Source: Erwinia aphidicola
GTDB lineage: Bacteria; Pseudomonadota; Gammaproteobacteria; Enterobacterales; Enterobacteriaceae
Length of the DNA stretch: 64,000 nt
Reading direction: 5' to 3'
NCBI RefSeq assembly: GCF_014773485.1
Contig: NZ_JACXBP010000001.1
Span: 186,001 to 250,000, forward strand
This document shows positions 28,348-37,600 of this stretch, in pieces; within the stretch, counting starts at the first letter, position 1, and every line of letters starts with the position of its first letter. The notes under the pieces were generated by a model. That model saw only the letters and a program-made list of their open reading frames with translations, was not told the origin of the DNA and searched no databases. The position numbers and the translations under genes were made by a program.

Positions 28348-28896
28348 ATGCCATTTAATATTCCGACCTTACTTACCCTGTTTCGTGTAGTGTTAATCCC
28401 ATTCTTTGTGCTGGCGTTTTATCTGCCATTTCAATGGGCTCCGCTCGCCTGTGCGCTGATTTTCATTTTCGCTGCGGTGACTGACTGGTTCGATGGTTAT
28501 CTGGCGCGCCGCTGGAAACAGACCACGCAGTTCGGCGCCTTCCTCGACCCGGTAGCGGATAAAGTGATGGTAGCAATGGCGCTGGTGCTGGTGGCGGAAT
28601 ATTTCCATGCCTGGTGGATTACGCTGCCTGCCGCCACCATGATTGCCCGCGAGATTATCATTTCTGCTCTGCGCGAGTGGATGGCTGAAATCGGTAAACG
28701 CAATAGCGTGGCCGTATCCTGGATCGGTAAAGTGAAAACCACGGCGCAGATGCTGGCGCTGTTTGCTCTGTTATGGCATCCAAATGATGTGATTGAAGGC
28801 GTCGGCGTCGCCGCTTTATATATCGCAGCGGTGCTCACTTTCTGGTCAATGTTCCAGTATCTCAGTGCGGCGCGCGGCGATCTGCTCGAACGGTGA
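28348..28896 (+). CDS. pgsA: CDP-diacylglycerol-glycerol-3-phosphate 3-phosphatidyltransferase PgsA
   Basis: An integral-membrane enzyme of 182 residues making phosphatidylglycerol phosphate, the first committed step to PG and cardiolipin. The CDP-alcohol phosphotransferase motif [10 protein letters not shown]...[11 protein letters not shown] is intact (the middle residues are omitted here). Third gene of the uvrY-uvrC-pgsA block. Confidence 0.96.
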   Translation: MPFNIPTLLTLFRVVLIPFFVLAFYLPFQWAPLACALIFIFAAVTDWFDGYLARRWKQTTQFGAFLDPVADKVMVAMALVLVAEYFHAWWITLPAATMIAREIIISALREWMAEIGKRNSVAVSWIGKVKTTAQMLALFALLWHPNDVIEGVGVAALYIAAVLTFWSMFQYLSAARGDLLER

Positions 28897-29051
28897 TCGA
28901 AGCGGTTCAAAAAGCAGCAAACAGATGCTTTGTGAGGATAATTTTATTGACTCGCCTGGTGAGAACAGTAGAATGCAACGCATCGAAAGGCAGCATGGTC
29001 TGCCAGAAGATAAAGCAAGTCAGAGAGTTAACTTAACTTTCTGATTGCTAA

Positions 29052-29127
<76 letters not shown>

Positions 29128-29173
29128 AATTTAGTCAGCAGAGATGAAGCTCTGATGACAGAAAAGAATAAAA

Positions 29174-29247
29174 GGCGCGTTGGCAGAGTGGCCATGCTAC
29201 GGATTGCAAATCCGTCTACCTCGGTTCGACTCCGGGACGCGCCTCCA
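29174..29247 (+). tRNA. cysT: tRNA-Cys (GCA anticodon)
   Basis: A 74-base tRNA with encoded CCA. The acceptor GGCGCGT pairs with ACGCGCC and the anticodon loop TTGCAAA gives GCA. Confidence 0.97.
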
Positions 29248-29259
29248 CTTTACACCCAA

Positions 29260-29345
29260 GCCCGGGTGGTGAAATCGGTAGACACAAGGGATTTAAAATC
29301 CCTCGGCTTATGGCTGTGTGGGTTCAAGTCCCACCCCGGGCACCA
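29260..29345 (+). tRNA. leuZ: tRNA-Leu (TAA anticodon)
   Basis: An 86-base class II tRNA with a long variable arm and encoded CCA. The acceptor GCCCGGG pairs with CCCGGGC; the anticodon loop TTTAAAA gives TAA. Confidence 0.96.
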
Positions 29346-29398
29346 TCTTCGAACTACCGATTAAAACGAATAAAAACAAGCTGTAAGCAATGTCGTAA

Positions 29399-29423
29399 CC
29401 GCCCCTGAAAGGCGGTTTTTTTA
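29399..29423 (+). terminator. Terminator after the tRNA cluster
   Basis: The stem CCGCC/GGCGG with loop CCTGAAA is followed by seven T, 54 bases after tRNA-Leu. Confidence 0.85.
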
Positions 29424-29564
29424 TGCCTGAAATTCCTCTTTCCCACTATTTCTGCTTTGCCCACGTTAATAACGGGCGACTGGCGCAGTGGCTAAGAATT
29501 ATCTAAACTCTCTGGCAGTAGCTTCCATTCTTTATCTGAGCGTGCTTATAATTGCCGGATAATT

Positions 29565-29580
29565 TTAGTTAGATCTCTAA
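29565..29580. promoter_or_regulatory. Candidate MarR-type operator
   Basis: TTAG-N8-CTAA inside an AT-rich stretch, 18 bases upstream of the MarR gene start. This is the usual place for an autoregulatory MarR site, and TTAG/CTAA arms are seen in SlyA/MarR boxes. Confidence 0.35.
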
Positions 29581-29598
29581 TCATCAGGCATCGATACA

Positions 29599-30030
29599 TT
29601 GAACTCCCAGGAACTAAACTTTTCCCGTTTACTGCATCTGACGGCTCATGCCTGGCGTCAGGCGATCGACCGTCGTATGAAAGACAACGGGTTGAGCATG
29701 AGTAGCTGGATGGCCGTCGCCACCATTGCCATTCAGGATCAACCCATGAGTCAGAAAGAACTGGCGCAGGCGCTGGGGCTGGAAGATGCCAGCGTAGTCC
29801 CGCTGATCGATCGGCTGGTGAAGCAGCAGCTGGTTGAGCGCGTTCAGCCTGCGGAAGATCGGCGTAAGCGGCTGCTGCACGTCACCCCAAAAGGGGAGCT
29901 GCTCTATCAGCGTTTAAGAACGGAAGCCGACGCGCTGCGTAATGAACTGCTGTCAGGGGTTAATCCCGCCGAGCTGGCGGTCACCGAACGCGTACTGCAA
30001 CAACTGCTGGCGGCAACTGAGGTGAAGTAG
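29599..30030 (+). CDS. MarR-family regulator of the efflux operon
   Basis: A 143-residue winged-helix MarR protein (LGLEDASVVPLIDRLVKQQL, then the wing AEDRRKRLLHVTPKG). The start appears to be TTG. The pump gene begins one base after its stop codon, so it is the first gene of the efflux operon and most likely represses it until a toxic ligand binds. Confidence 0.85.
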   Translation: MNSQELNFSRLLHLTAHAWRQAIDRRMKDNGLSMSSWMAVATIAIQDQPMSQKELAQALGLEDASVVPLIDRLVKQQLVERVQPAEDRRKRLLHVTPKGELLYQRLRTEADALRNELLSGVNPAELAVTERVLQQLLAATEVK

Positions 30031-30031
30031 G

Positions 30032-31726
30032 GTGCGTCGCAATAAATCCAATCCTTATGCACCGGTTGAGTGGGCGCCCGGTGAAAAACCGATGCTGCCT
30101 GGCTCCCCCTCCACGCCAGTTCATCCCACGCATAAACGTATTGCTTTTGGTATCGTTGGCCTGCTGATCTGTATCACCGGGGCGTTGAGTAATGCGCTGG
30201 TAACGGCGAATCTGACCAATTTACAGGGCGTATTCGGTGCTTATAACAACGAAATTGCCTGGCTTCCCGCCGTCTATGTGATGGGCAATATCTCGATCAA
30301 CCTGCTACTGGTCAAGTTTCGCCAGCAGTTCGGCCTGCGCGTGTTTACTGAAGCCTTCCTTGTCCTGTATGTGCTGGTGGCGTTTTTCCATCTGCTGGTC
30401 AACGATCTCAGCTCGGCAATTATCGTGCGTGCCGCGCACGGCATGGTGGGCGCGGCGCTCAGCTCGCTGGGAATTTACTATCAGGTGCAGGCATGGCCCG
30501 CAAAGCACCGGCTGAAAGCGCTGGCGATTGGCCTTGGCGCATCCCAACTGGCGATCCCCCTGGCGCGCCTGTTCTCCACCGAGCTGCTGCAGCTTGACGA
30601 GTGGCGCGGACTCTACCTGTTTGAGCTTGGCCTGGCACTGATGGCGCTGGGCGCGGTATTAATCCTTAAGCTACCGCCCGGTGAGCGGACCAAAGTTTTT
30701 GAGAAAAAAGATTTTCTCACCTTCTTCCTGATGGCACCCGGTATGGCACTGTTCTGCGGCGTGCTGTCGCTCGGGCGTATCGAATGGTGGACCAGCACGC
30801 CGTGGCTGGGGATCTGTCTGGCGCTGGGGCTGGTGCTGGTCACCGCCGCAGTGCTGGTGGAGCACAACCGCAGCAACCCGCTTATTAATACGCGCTGGCT
30901 GGGCAGCGGGGCGATATTCCGTCTCGGTATTGTGATGATCCTGCTGCGTATCATGCTGGCTGAACAGAACACCGGGGCGATTGGCTATCTGCAGCAGCTG
31001 GGGATCCAGAATGACCAGATGCAGGGGCTGGCGCTGGCGATCCTCGCCGGTGTCGCCGCCGGGATCGTCTGCAGCGCGCTGACCATCAATCCGCAGCATC
31101 TTAGCTGGCCGATTGTCATGTCGCTGATTATTGTGATGGTCGCCTCGTTGATGGATGCGCAGTCCAGCCCGCTGACCCGTGCCAATAATATGTACTTCAG
31201 CCAGTTTCTGCTGGGTTTCAGCACCTCATTCTTTATTGCACCGGCCATGCTGCTGGGCGTGGGTAGCGTGGTGACGCAGCCGAAAAATTTGGTCAGTTTT
31301 GTGGTGCTGTTCGGCATGAGCCAGAACCTGGGGGGCCTGATGGGTTCCGCGCTGTTAGGGACCTTCCAGACGTGGCGTGAGAAATATCACTCCAGCCTGC
31401 TGGGCGATCAGCTCTCCCTGCTCGATCCGAATGTCACCGATCGGCTGGCGCAGTACAGCAATCTGTTCACCAGCCTGCTGGGCGACAGTACGCTGCGCGG
31501 CGCAGAAGGCACCTTGCAGCTGCAAACCGTTGCCACCCTGCAGGCCAATGTGCTGGCGTATAACGATGTTTACATTCTGACCGCTGTGATGGCAGGGGTC
31601 ACTTTACTCTGGGTGTTATGGCGGCTGTCGCGCCTGCGCTACCTCAACTGGCAGCAGGCGAAACGCGAAGCGGAAGCGGAACAGCGAGCTATGCAAAATA
31701 CTAATATTGCGAATGTAGGTAACTAA
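30032..31726 (+). CDS. MFS drug efflux transporter, DHA2 (EmrB-like) family
   Basis: A 564-residue inner-membrane proton antiporter with about 14 hydrophobic segments. The N-terminal WLPAVYVMGNISINLLL corresponds to the EmrB-type segment after helix 1. GTG start one base after the regulator; its stop overlaps the next gene's ATG (TAATG). With the two following genes it would form an envelope-spanning pump. Substrate unknown. Confidence 0.87.
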   Translation: MRRNKSNPYAPVEWAPGEKPMLPGSPSTPVHPTHKRIAFGIVGLLICITGALSNALVTANLTNLQGVFGAYNNEIAWLPAVYVMGNISINLLLVKFRQQFGLRVFTEAFLVLYVLVAFFHLLVNDLSSAIIVRAAHGMVGAALSSLGIYYQVQAWPAKHRLKALAIGLGASQLAIPLARLFSTELLQLDEWRGLYLFELGLALMALGAVLILKLPPGERTKVFEKKDFLTFFLMAPGMALFCGVLSLGRIEWWTSTPWLGICLALGLVLVTAAVLVEHNRSNPLINTRWLGSGAIFRLGIVMILLRIMLAEQNTGAIGYLQQLGIQNDQMQGLALAILAGVAAGIVCSALTINPQHLSWPIVMSLIIVMVASLMDAQSSPLTRANNMYFSQFLLGFSTSFFIAPAMLLGVGSVVTQPKNLVSFVVLFGMSQNLGGLMGSALLGTFQTWREKYHSSLLGDQLSLLDPNVTDRLAQYSNLFTSLLGDSTLRGAEGTLQLQTVATLQANVLAYNDVYILTAVMAGVTLLWVLWRLSRLRYLNWQQAKREAEAEQRAMQNTNIANVGN

Positions 31727-32817
31727 TGAGTCAACAGGACCAGCAGCTCCAGGAGCGCCAACGAAATAACAAGCTGCGTATTGTCTCCATTGCCCTTGGC
31801 TCCGGCATCGCGCTGGTCGGGGTGCTGGTAATCCTTTATGCCTGGCAATTGCCGCCTTTCACCAGTGAGACGCAGTCAACGGAAAACGCCTACGTGCGCG
31901 GCCAGGTGACCTTTATCAGTCCGCAGGTGAGCGGCTATATCACCTCGGTGGACGTGCTGGACTTCCAGCCGGTACATCGCGGTGACGTGCTGATGACCAT
32001 TGATGACCGCATCTATAAGCAGCATGTGCATCAGTCCCTCGCCCAGCTGGAGATGAAAAAGGCCGCGCTGGCCAACAACCTGCAGCAGCGTCGCAGTGCT
32101 GAAGCGGTGATCAAGCGCAATGAAGCGGCACTGATCAATGCCAAAGCTCAGGCGGTGAAAGGCGGGCTGGATCTTAAGCGGGTAGAGAACCTGGTGGCGG
32201 ATGGTTCGCTGTCGCTGCGCGAGCGTGATGCATCGCGCGCCAGCAACAGCCAGACGCTGGCCGACGTGCAGCAGGCGCAGGCCACGCTGGAAGTGTCGAA
32301 GCAGGATCTGCAAACGGTGATTGTTAACCGCGCCTCGCTGGAGGCGGACGTCGCCAGTGCCCAGGCGGCGCTGGAACTGGCGCAGATCGACCTGGACAAC
32401 ACCAAAATTATTGCCCCACGCGACGGGCAGCTGGGGCAGATTGCCGTGCGCGAGGGCGCATATGTCTCCGCCGGGACGCGCCTGACGTCGCTGGTCCCGC
32501 AGCAGATGTGGGTGATCGCCAATATGAAAGAGACGCAGATGGCGCGGGTTAAACCGGGCCTGCCGGTGGTGTTTACCGTTGATGCTCTCGATGGCGAGCG
32601 CTTCAGCGGCGAGGTTGAGTTTATCTCACCGGCGGCAGGTTCCGAATTCAGCGCGATCTCACCGGATAATGCTACCGGTAACTTTGTCAAAATCGCCCAG
32701 CGTATTCCGGTGCGTATCAAAATCACCAGCGATAACGCGACCCACCTGCGACCGGGCATGTCGGTGGAGGTGAATATCGATACCGCAGCCAAACCACGCG
32801 ACGGGGAGCAGCAATGA
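31726..32817 (+). CDS. HlyD/EmrA-family membrane fusion protein
   Basis: A periplasmic adaptor of 363 residues. One N-terminal membrane helix (about 20-40) is followed by the first lipoyl half (TENAYVRGQVTFISPQVSGY), a long alpha-helical hairpin and the second lipoyl half (TKIIAPRDGQLGQIAVREG). It links the DHA2 pump to the outer-membrane channel. Confidence 0.88.
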   Translation: MSQQDQQLQERQRNNKLRIVSIALGSGIALVGVLVILYAWQLPPFTSETQSTENAYVRGQVTFISPQVSGYITSVDVLDFQPVHRGDVLMTIDDRIYKQHVHQSLAQLEMKKAALANNLQQRRSAEAVIKRNEAALINAKAQAVKGGLDLKRVENLVADGSLSLRERDASRASNSQTLADVQQAQATLEVSKQDLQTVIVNRASLEADVASAQAALELAQIDLDNTKIIAPRDGQLGQIAVREGAYVSAGTRLTSLVPQQMWVIANMKETQMARVKPGLPVVFTVDALDGERFSGEVEFISPAAGSEFSAISPDNATGNFVKIAQRIPVRIKITSDNATHLRPGMSVEVNIDTAAKPRDGEQQ

Positions 32818-34196
32818 TGGCGGCCAGACAAACGCTGCTGGCGATCATGATGACGGCAGCCCTGGCCGGGTGCGCCACCCAGGTGGAAAAAGCGCCTTCC
32901 TCGTTGCCCATTCCCGCGCAGTGGCGCAGCCAGGTCGGGCCGGGTGCAGCGGTGGAAGCCAGCTGGTGGCGGGCGTTTAACGATCCCTCTCTCAATCAGC
33001 TGGTTGAGCAGGCGCTGCGCAACAACCCGGATATTCTCACCGCCCGCTCGCGTGTCGATCAGTACCGCGCCCAGCTGCGCGGAGCAGAGGGGGATGACTT
33101 CCCGACGCTGGATGCTGGCGTGGCGGCGACGCGCGCGCGCGCTATCTCAGCGGTGACCGGTCAGCCTTATCAATATTCGGTATTCCAGGGGCTGCTGCAG
33201 GCTAACTACAATGTCGATTTGTGGGGTGAGCGCAGCAGCAGCGTCGATGCGGCGAAAGCCTCGCTGGCGGCACAGCAGGCAGCGGCCAGCGCCGCAGAGC
33301 TGACGATTGCCAGCTCGGTGGCATCCGGCTATATGACGCTGGTGTCGCTGGATGAGCAGCTGCGCGTGACCGAGGCGACGCTGGCCACGCGTGCCAACTC
33401 GCTGAAGCTGGCGCAGCGCCAGTATGAAACCGGCTATACCTCTAAACTGGAGTGGGTGCAGTCGCAGTCTGAATACCAGACGGCGAAAGCGCAGATCCCG
33501 CTACTGCAGCATCAGATCGCCCAGCAGGAGAATGCGCTCAGCATCCTCGTTGGCATGAACCCGCGCCAGATCGCGCGGCAGAACCACTTCGAGCACCTGG
33601 CGCCGCAGACGCTGCCGTCGGTGATGCCATCGCACCTGCTGCAGCGCCGCCCGGATATTGTGCAGGCCGAGCGCCAGCTGCTGGCCGCCGATGCCTCACT
33701 GCAATCCTCGCGCGCCGCGCTGCTGCCATCGCTTAACCTGACGGCGAGCGGTACCCTGCAGAGTTCCATCCTGCACGATCTGGTCAGCGATCCGTTCCGT
33801 CTGTGGAGTATTGGCGGCAGCGTGCTGGCCCCGATACTCAATCGCGAAGCGCTGACGGCGCAGGTCGATGTTTCGATGGCAACGCGCAATCAGGCGCTGT
33901 ACAGCTATGAGAAAGTGGTGCGTAGCGCGTTTAGCGAAGTGAATGACGATTTGGATGCCATCGCCCGTTACCGCGAGCAGCTTGGCGAACTGCAGGCGCA
34001 GGAGAAGGTGGTGCAGGAAGCACTGCGCATTGCCAGCAACCGCTACCAGAATGGTTACGCTTCCTATCTTGATGAGCTGGACGCACAGCGCACGCTGTTC
34101 AGTACCCAGCTCAGCGTGGTGCAGGCAAAAAACAACCTGCTGCTGGCGCAGATCGATCTGTATCGCGCACTGGGCGGCGGCTGGCAGCCTGAATAA
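32814..34196 (+). CDS. Outer-membrane efflux lipoprotein (NodT/OprM type)
   Basis: A TolC-superfamily channel of 460 residues with a lipoprotein signal (lipobox LAGC). Two OEP repeats follow (LRNNPDILTARSRVDQYRAQ and ALRIASNRYQNGYASYLDEL). It overlaps the adaptor gene by 4 bases (ATGA), so the pump operon carries its own channel and need not use TolC. Confidence 0.88.
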   Translation: MMAARQTLLAIMMTAALAGCATQVEKAPSSLPIPAQWRSQVGPGAAVEASWWRAFNDPSLNQLVEQALRNNPDILTARSRVDQYRAQLRGAEGDDFPTLDAGVAATRARAISAVTGQPYQYSVFQGLLQANYNVDLWGERSSSVDAAKASLAAQQAAASAAELTIASSVASGYMTLVSLDEQLRVTEATLATRANSLKLAQRQYETGYTSKLEWVQSQSEYQTAKAQIPLLQHQIAQQENALSILVGMNPRQIARQNHFEHLAPQTLPSVMPSHLLQRRPDIVQAERQLLAADASLQSSRAALLPSLNLTASGTLQSSILHDLVSDPFRLWSIGGSVLAPILNREALTAQVDVSMATRNQALYSYEKVVRSAFSEVNDDLDAIARYREQLGELQAQEKVVQEALRIASNRYQNGYASYLDELDAQRTLFSTQLSVVQAKNNLLLAQIDLYRALGGGWQPE

Positions 34197-34202
34197 TTGC
34201 CG

Positions 34203-34222
34203 GGGTCGGGCATGCCCGACCC
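34203..34222. repeat. REP-like 20-bp palindrome
   Basis: An exact copy of GGGTCGGGCATGCCCGACCC, also present at 13303-13322. It lies 6 bases after the efflux operon stop codon, where it could protect or end the mRNA. Confidence 0.7.
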
Positions 34223-34576
34223 GCTTTACCCGCCTCTGCTAACCAACAGCTTTAGCTCGCCCGTGGGCTTGCGCCGCGCGTTTGCTGGTCAATGAGAGCA
34301 GCTATTGCTTAGGATTTTACCGGGGGAAGTATAAGTGAAAGTTGATAATCATTTGCTCTGACTGTTCACGGCTAAAGCACTGTTTTGCCTGATTCTGCAT
34401 ACCAATACGCTATATCTTATTCCCTTTTCAACAGCCTGAAATCAATTTATTACGTTAAACAACTGCGCCATTGTGCTACTATTTAGCGCGATAATCAGAC
34501 AGTTTCTTTCTGCTGGCAAGGTCACCCTTGTGCCTGCGACAAGCTGAGTTTTCGTTAGAATTCCTTATTTTTATTC
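34223..34576. other. Intergenic region after the efflux operon
   Basis: About 350 bases, becoming AT-rich after 34300. No gene, clear terminator or operator was recognised. Confidence 0.35.
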
Positions 34577-34789
34577 ATGAAATGGATGTCTTTCATATTT
34601 TTACTGGCGCCTTTACAGGAACGTTTTGCCGGTATGCTGTGGCTGATAATGAAAAACCGTTCTAAACCCGACCCTGAAAAAGAGAGCCGGGTCCCGTTAG
34701 ATGATGCACAGTTTGCGATTGTCGTGCTGGCAATCACCTCTTTTACCCTGATCATTTTCGTGCTGACTATCACGCTGTGGATGTCCTGA
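34577..34789 (+). CDS. Possible small single-span membrane protein
   Basis: An open frame of 70 codons not recognised as any family. A polar middle (KNRSKPDPEKESRVPLDDAQ) is followed by a strongly hydrophobic C-terminal helix (IVVLAITSFTLIIFVLTITL). The ribosome-binding site before ATG 34577 is weak; ATG 34634 with AGGA upstream is an alternative start. It overlaps the end of the convergent glycosidase gene by 20 bases. Confidence 0.35.
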   Translation: MKWMSFIFLLAPLQERFAGMLWLIMKNRSKPDPEKESRVPLDDAQFAIVVLAITSFTLIIFVLTITLWMS

Positions 34790-35939
34790 CAGGCTCCTGC
34801 TTCAGTTTGATCTGCTGGCTGCGTAACGCCAGGGCAAACGGCTCATTAACGGTGCGGTTGCCGTTGGCATCCGGCAGGCCAAACAGCCCGGCGGGTGAAC
34901 GGCGGTCATCGTCCCAGGCGGGATAGTCGACCAGCGGATAGATCGATACCCCCTCCAGCGCTACCCCGGCCTCCAGTGCCAGCGCAACCTCCTGACTGAC
35001 CCGGTTAAACCAGTCCGCACATTTACCGATCTCTGCCCCGGTTTCAGCTATCAGCAATGGGCGTTGATAACGTTGCCAAACTTGCTGTAAAAGATGATGC
35101 AGCGGCAGGTAGTCGGGGTGATGGGGTTCCAGCGGGTCACCATTGTGGAACCACTCATTGTCCGGGTACCAGGTGAATCCGATAATATCCAGTAACTCCT
35201 CTGAACCTCCCAACTCCGCCGCGCTGCGTCCACTGATCCAGTCCCAGACTTCAAACTGTGCCTGATGCTGCTGCAGTGCCTGCTGCTTTGCGCTGCTGGA
35301 ATAACCGGAAGCCGCAACATGGACCAGCGGGTCGGTAATGACGAAACGCACTCCGGGCAGCTCTTCACGCATTGCGCGCATGGCGGCGATACTGGCTGCA
35401 ACCAGCTGACGCTTCAGCTCAATACGGCGCCCGGTAACAAAGGGGTTAAACCAGGCGATATCGGCGCCTGCCCACGACCAGAAAGAGATTTGATTCATCG
35501 GGCTGATAAAGGGGGCGGCCTGTCCTCGTGCGCGCAGCAGGCAGGCAAAAGCGCGGGCGAAGGCGGCAAAGCGCTCAACAAATTCTGGCTGCCAGATATC
35601 CAGCCAGTCCGGCCAGCCAAAGTGCGCCAGCTCCCAGATCATTTCGATATGGTATTTTTCGGCTGCTTCCAGCTGCGGCAAGAAACTCTGCCAGTTATAT
35701 TCACCTGCCTGTTTTTCAACCAGATACCAGCGTGCGCCATCGCGCGCTGTCAGTAGCTGATGCTGCTGTAACAGGGCATAATCTTTCTCCAGCAGGGTAT
35801 CATGTCCGCTGCTGAGCATCAGATCCGCACGTTTCCCCGGGGTGCGGCAGGCGGTGGAGCAGGCAAAACTGCCCTGATAAAAGCTGTTAAACAGGCTGGC
35901 CTGGTGGCGTTTCTGATTGTGCTGGCTGCCAACATGCAT
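34770..35939 (-). CDS. Glycosidase-like TIM-barrel protein (clan GH-A) with altered acid/base site
   Basis: A 389-residue protein resembling COG2723-type family 1 glycosyl hydrolases (LFNSFYQGSFACST near the N-terminus). The nucleophile motif is present (LLIAETG, Glu299). The acid/base position, normally Asn-Glu, reads N149-Q150 in SPMNQISFW. That is the change seen in plant myrosinases, so it may have altered chemistry or be catalytically weak. It has no signal peptide and looks cytoplasmic. No sugar genes are nearby, and the substrate is unknown. Divergent from clsC. Confidence 0.7.
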   Translation of the reverse strand: MHVGSQHNQKRHQASLFNSFYQGSFACSTACRTPGKRADLMLSSGHDTLLEKDYALLQQHQLLTARDGARWYLVEKQAGEYNWQSFLPQLEAAEKYHIEMIWELAHFGWPDWLDIWQPEFVERFAAFARAFACLLRARGQAAPFISPMNQISFWSWAGADIAWFNPFVTGRRIELKRQLVAASIAAMRAMREELPGVRFVITDPLVHVAASGYSSSAKQQALQQHQAQFEVWDWISGRSAAELGGSEELLDIIGFTWYPDNEWFHNGDPLEPHHPDYLPLHHLLQQVWQRYQRPLLIAETGAEIGKCADWFNRVSQEVALALEAGVALEGVSIYPLVDYPAWDDDRRSPAGLFGLPDANGNRTVNEPFALALRSQQIKLKQEPVRTSTA

Positions 35940-36066
35940 GATGCTCTCCTGGTCACTGGGACTGTCGCAGGGCGATGGGCTAAGTCTAGACTATATGTCT
36001 GGTCAGACGGGGAGAGATCGTCGGAAGATACCGGATGAACAACCGTAAACCTGTTAAGGATAGTTG

Positions 36067-37533
36067 ATGACCGACACGCTTCACTCGCCGCAGGAAGAGA
36101 GCCTGGCCGGCACGCGACTGGCTCATGCCATTACGCCTCTGGTTGAACAACATCCTGAGCACAGCGGGGTCTATCCGCTGGCGGAGGGGCTGGATGCATT
36201 TGCAGCACGCTATCTGCTGATTTCTCTGGCGGAGTGCACGCTGGATATCCAGTACTACATCTGGCAGAACGATATGTCAGGCCGGTTGCTGTTCAGCGCC
36301 CTGCTGGAGGCGGCCGCACGCGGGGTAAAAGTGCGCCTGCTGCTGGACGACAACAACACCATGGGGCTGGATAAGACGCTGAGCGAGCTGAATCGCCATG
36401 AGAATATTGAAGTGCGTCTGTTTAACCCGTTCTCATTTCGCAGCCTGCGCATGCTCGGCTATCTGACCGATTTTGCCCGCCTGAATCGCCGCATGCACAA
36501 CAAGAGTTTTACCGTGGATGGCATGGCGACCATTGTGGGCGGGCGCAATGTCGGCGACGAATATTTCGGTGCCGGTGACGAACCGCTGTTCTCCGATCTC
36601 GACGTGCTGGCCGTCGGCCCGGTCGTGCATGATGTAGCGCTGGATTTCGACCGCTACTGGCAGAGCCGCGCCGTGGCTCCCCTTAACAGCGTGGTGGAGG
36701 ATGAGCAGAGCAGCCCTTCAGCCGTGGTGCTGCCCGAGGAGTGGCGCGCCAGCGAGCAGGTGGTGCGCTATCTCGATCGGGTTGAAGCCTCCAGCTTCGT
36801 TAGCCAGTTGGAGAGCCGCAGCCTGCCGTTTACCTGGGCTGATACCCGCCTGCTGAGTGATGACCCGCGCAAAGGGCTGGGCCGTGCCCGCAGCAGTACG
36901 CTGCTGCCTCAGCGTTTGCTGGAGGTTATTGGCCAGCCGCAGCAGCAGTTCGATATCATCTCGGCCTATTTTGTACCGACCCGGGCAGGGGTGGCGCAGC
37001 TGCTGCGGCTGGTGCGCAAAGGCGTCAAAATCTCGATTTTGACCAACTCGCTGGCGGCGAACGATGTCTCTATCGTGCACGCGGGCTATGCCAAATGGCG
37101 CAAGAAGCTGCTGCGCCACGGCATTCACCTGTATGAGCTGAAGCCGCACATGGCTGCACGTGAGCCGAGCCACGACCGTGGCCTGACGGGGAATTCCGGT
37201 TCCAGCCTGCACGCCAAAACGTTCAGCGTCGATAATCAAAAAGTCTTTATCGGATCGTTTAACTTCGACCCACGCTCCGCCGTGCTGAACACCGAAATGG
37301 GGCTGGTCATTGAGAATGAGGGCCTGGCAACGCGAATTCATCAGCGCTTTATCAGCAGCATGCGCGAACGGGCCTGGACGCTGCGTCTGGATAAATGGGG
37401 GCGGGTAAACTGGGTGGAATACCCGGGGGAGGGGGCGAATGAGGTGGTACACAAGCACGAGCCGCGCACCCGGCTGATGCAGCGGATCCTGGTGCGGCTG
37501 GTGTGGCGTTTACCGATTGAGTGGCTGCTGTAG
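36067..37533 (+). CDS. clsC: Cardiolipin synthase C (ClsC/YmdC)
   Basis: A phospholipase-D superfamily enzyme of 488 residues with two HKD motifs: H144-K146-D151 (MHNKSFTVDG) and H382-K384-D389 (LHAKTFSVDN). ClsC makes cardiolipin from PE and PG. ATG 36067 is preceded by TAAGGA. E. coli has ymdB upstream as partner; ymdB is absent here. It is convergent with opgC. Confidence 0.92.
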   Translation: MTDTLHSPQEESLAGTRLAHAITPLVEQHPEHSGVYPLAEGLDAFAARYLLISLAECTLDIQYYIWQNDMSGRLLFSALLEAAARGVKVRLLLDDNNTMGLDKTLSELNRHENIEVRLFNPFSFRSLRMLGYLTDFARLNRRMHNKSFTVDGMATIVGGRNVGDEYFGAGDEPLFSDLDVLAVGPVVHDVALDFDRYWQSRAVAPLNSVVEDEQSSPSAVVLPEEWRASEQVVRYLDRVEASSFVSQLESRSLPFTWADTRLLSDDPRKGLGRARSSTLLPQRLLEVIGQPQQQFDIISAYFVPTRAGVAQLLRLVRKGVKISILTNSLAANDVSIVHAGYAKWRKKLLRHGIHLYELKPHMAAREPSHDRGLTGNSGSSLHAKTFSVDNQKVFIGSFNFDPRSAVLNTEMGLVIENEGLATRIHQRFISSMRERAWTLRLDKWGRVNWVEYPGEGANEVVHKHEPRTRLMQRILVRLVWRLPIEWLL

Positions 37534-37582
37534 GGGCCGGGCAGGCCCGATCCGGGGCGAGCCGGGCCATCGGCCCGACCAC
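37530..37582. repeat. REP-like GC-rich inverted repeats between clsC and opgC
   Basis: TAGGGGCCGGGCAGGCCCGA is followed by a second stem built on CGGGCCATCGGCCCG. It lies at the convergent clsC/opgC junction and shares the GTAGGGG-type start and GGGC/GCCC stems with other elements in the window. Confidence 0.55.
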
Positions 37583-37600
37583 ACCCGATGACTCAGTTTG

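Noticed and set aside
29470..29500. tRNA-like words (CTGGCGCAGTGGCTAAG) after the tRNA cluster, suggesting an attachment site or tRNA fragment
   Set aside because: No acceptor or anticodon stem can be formed, and no repeat of the tRNA-Leu 3' end was found downstream, so there is no sign of integration.
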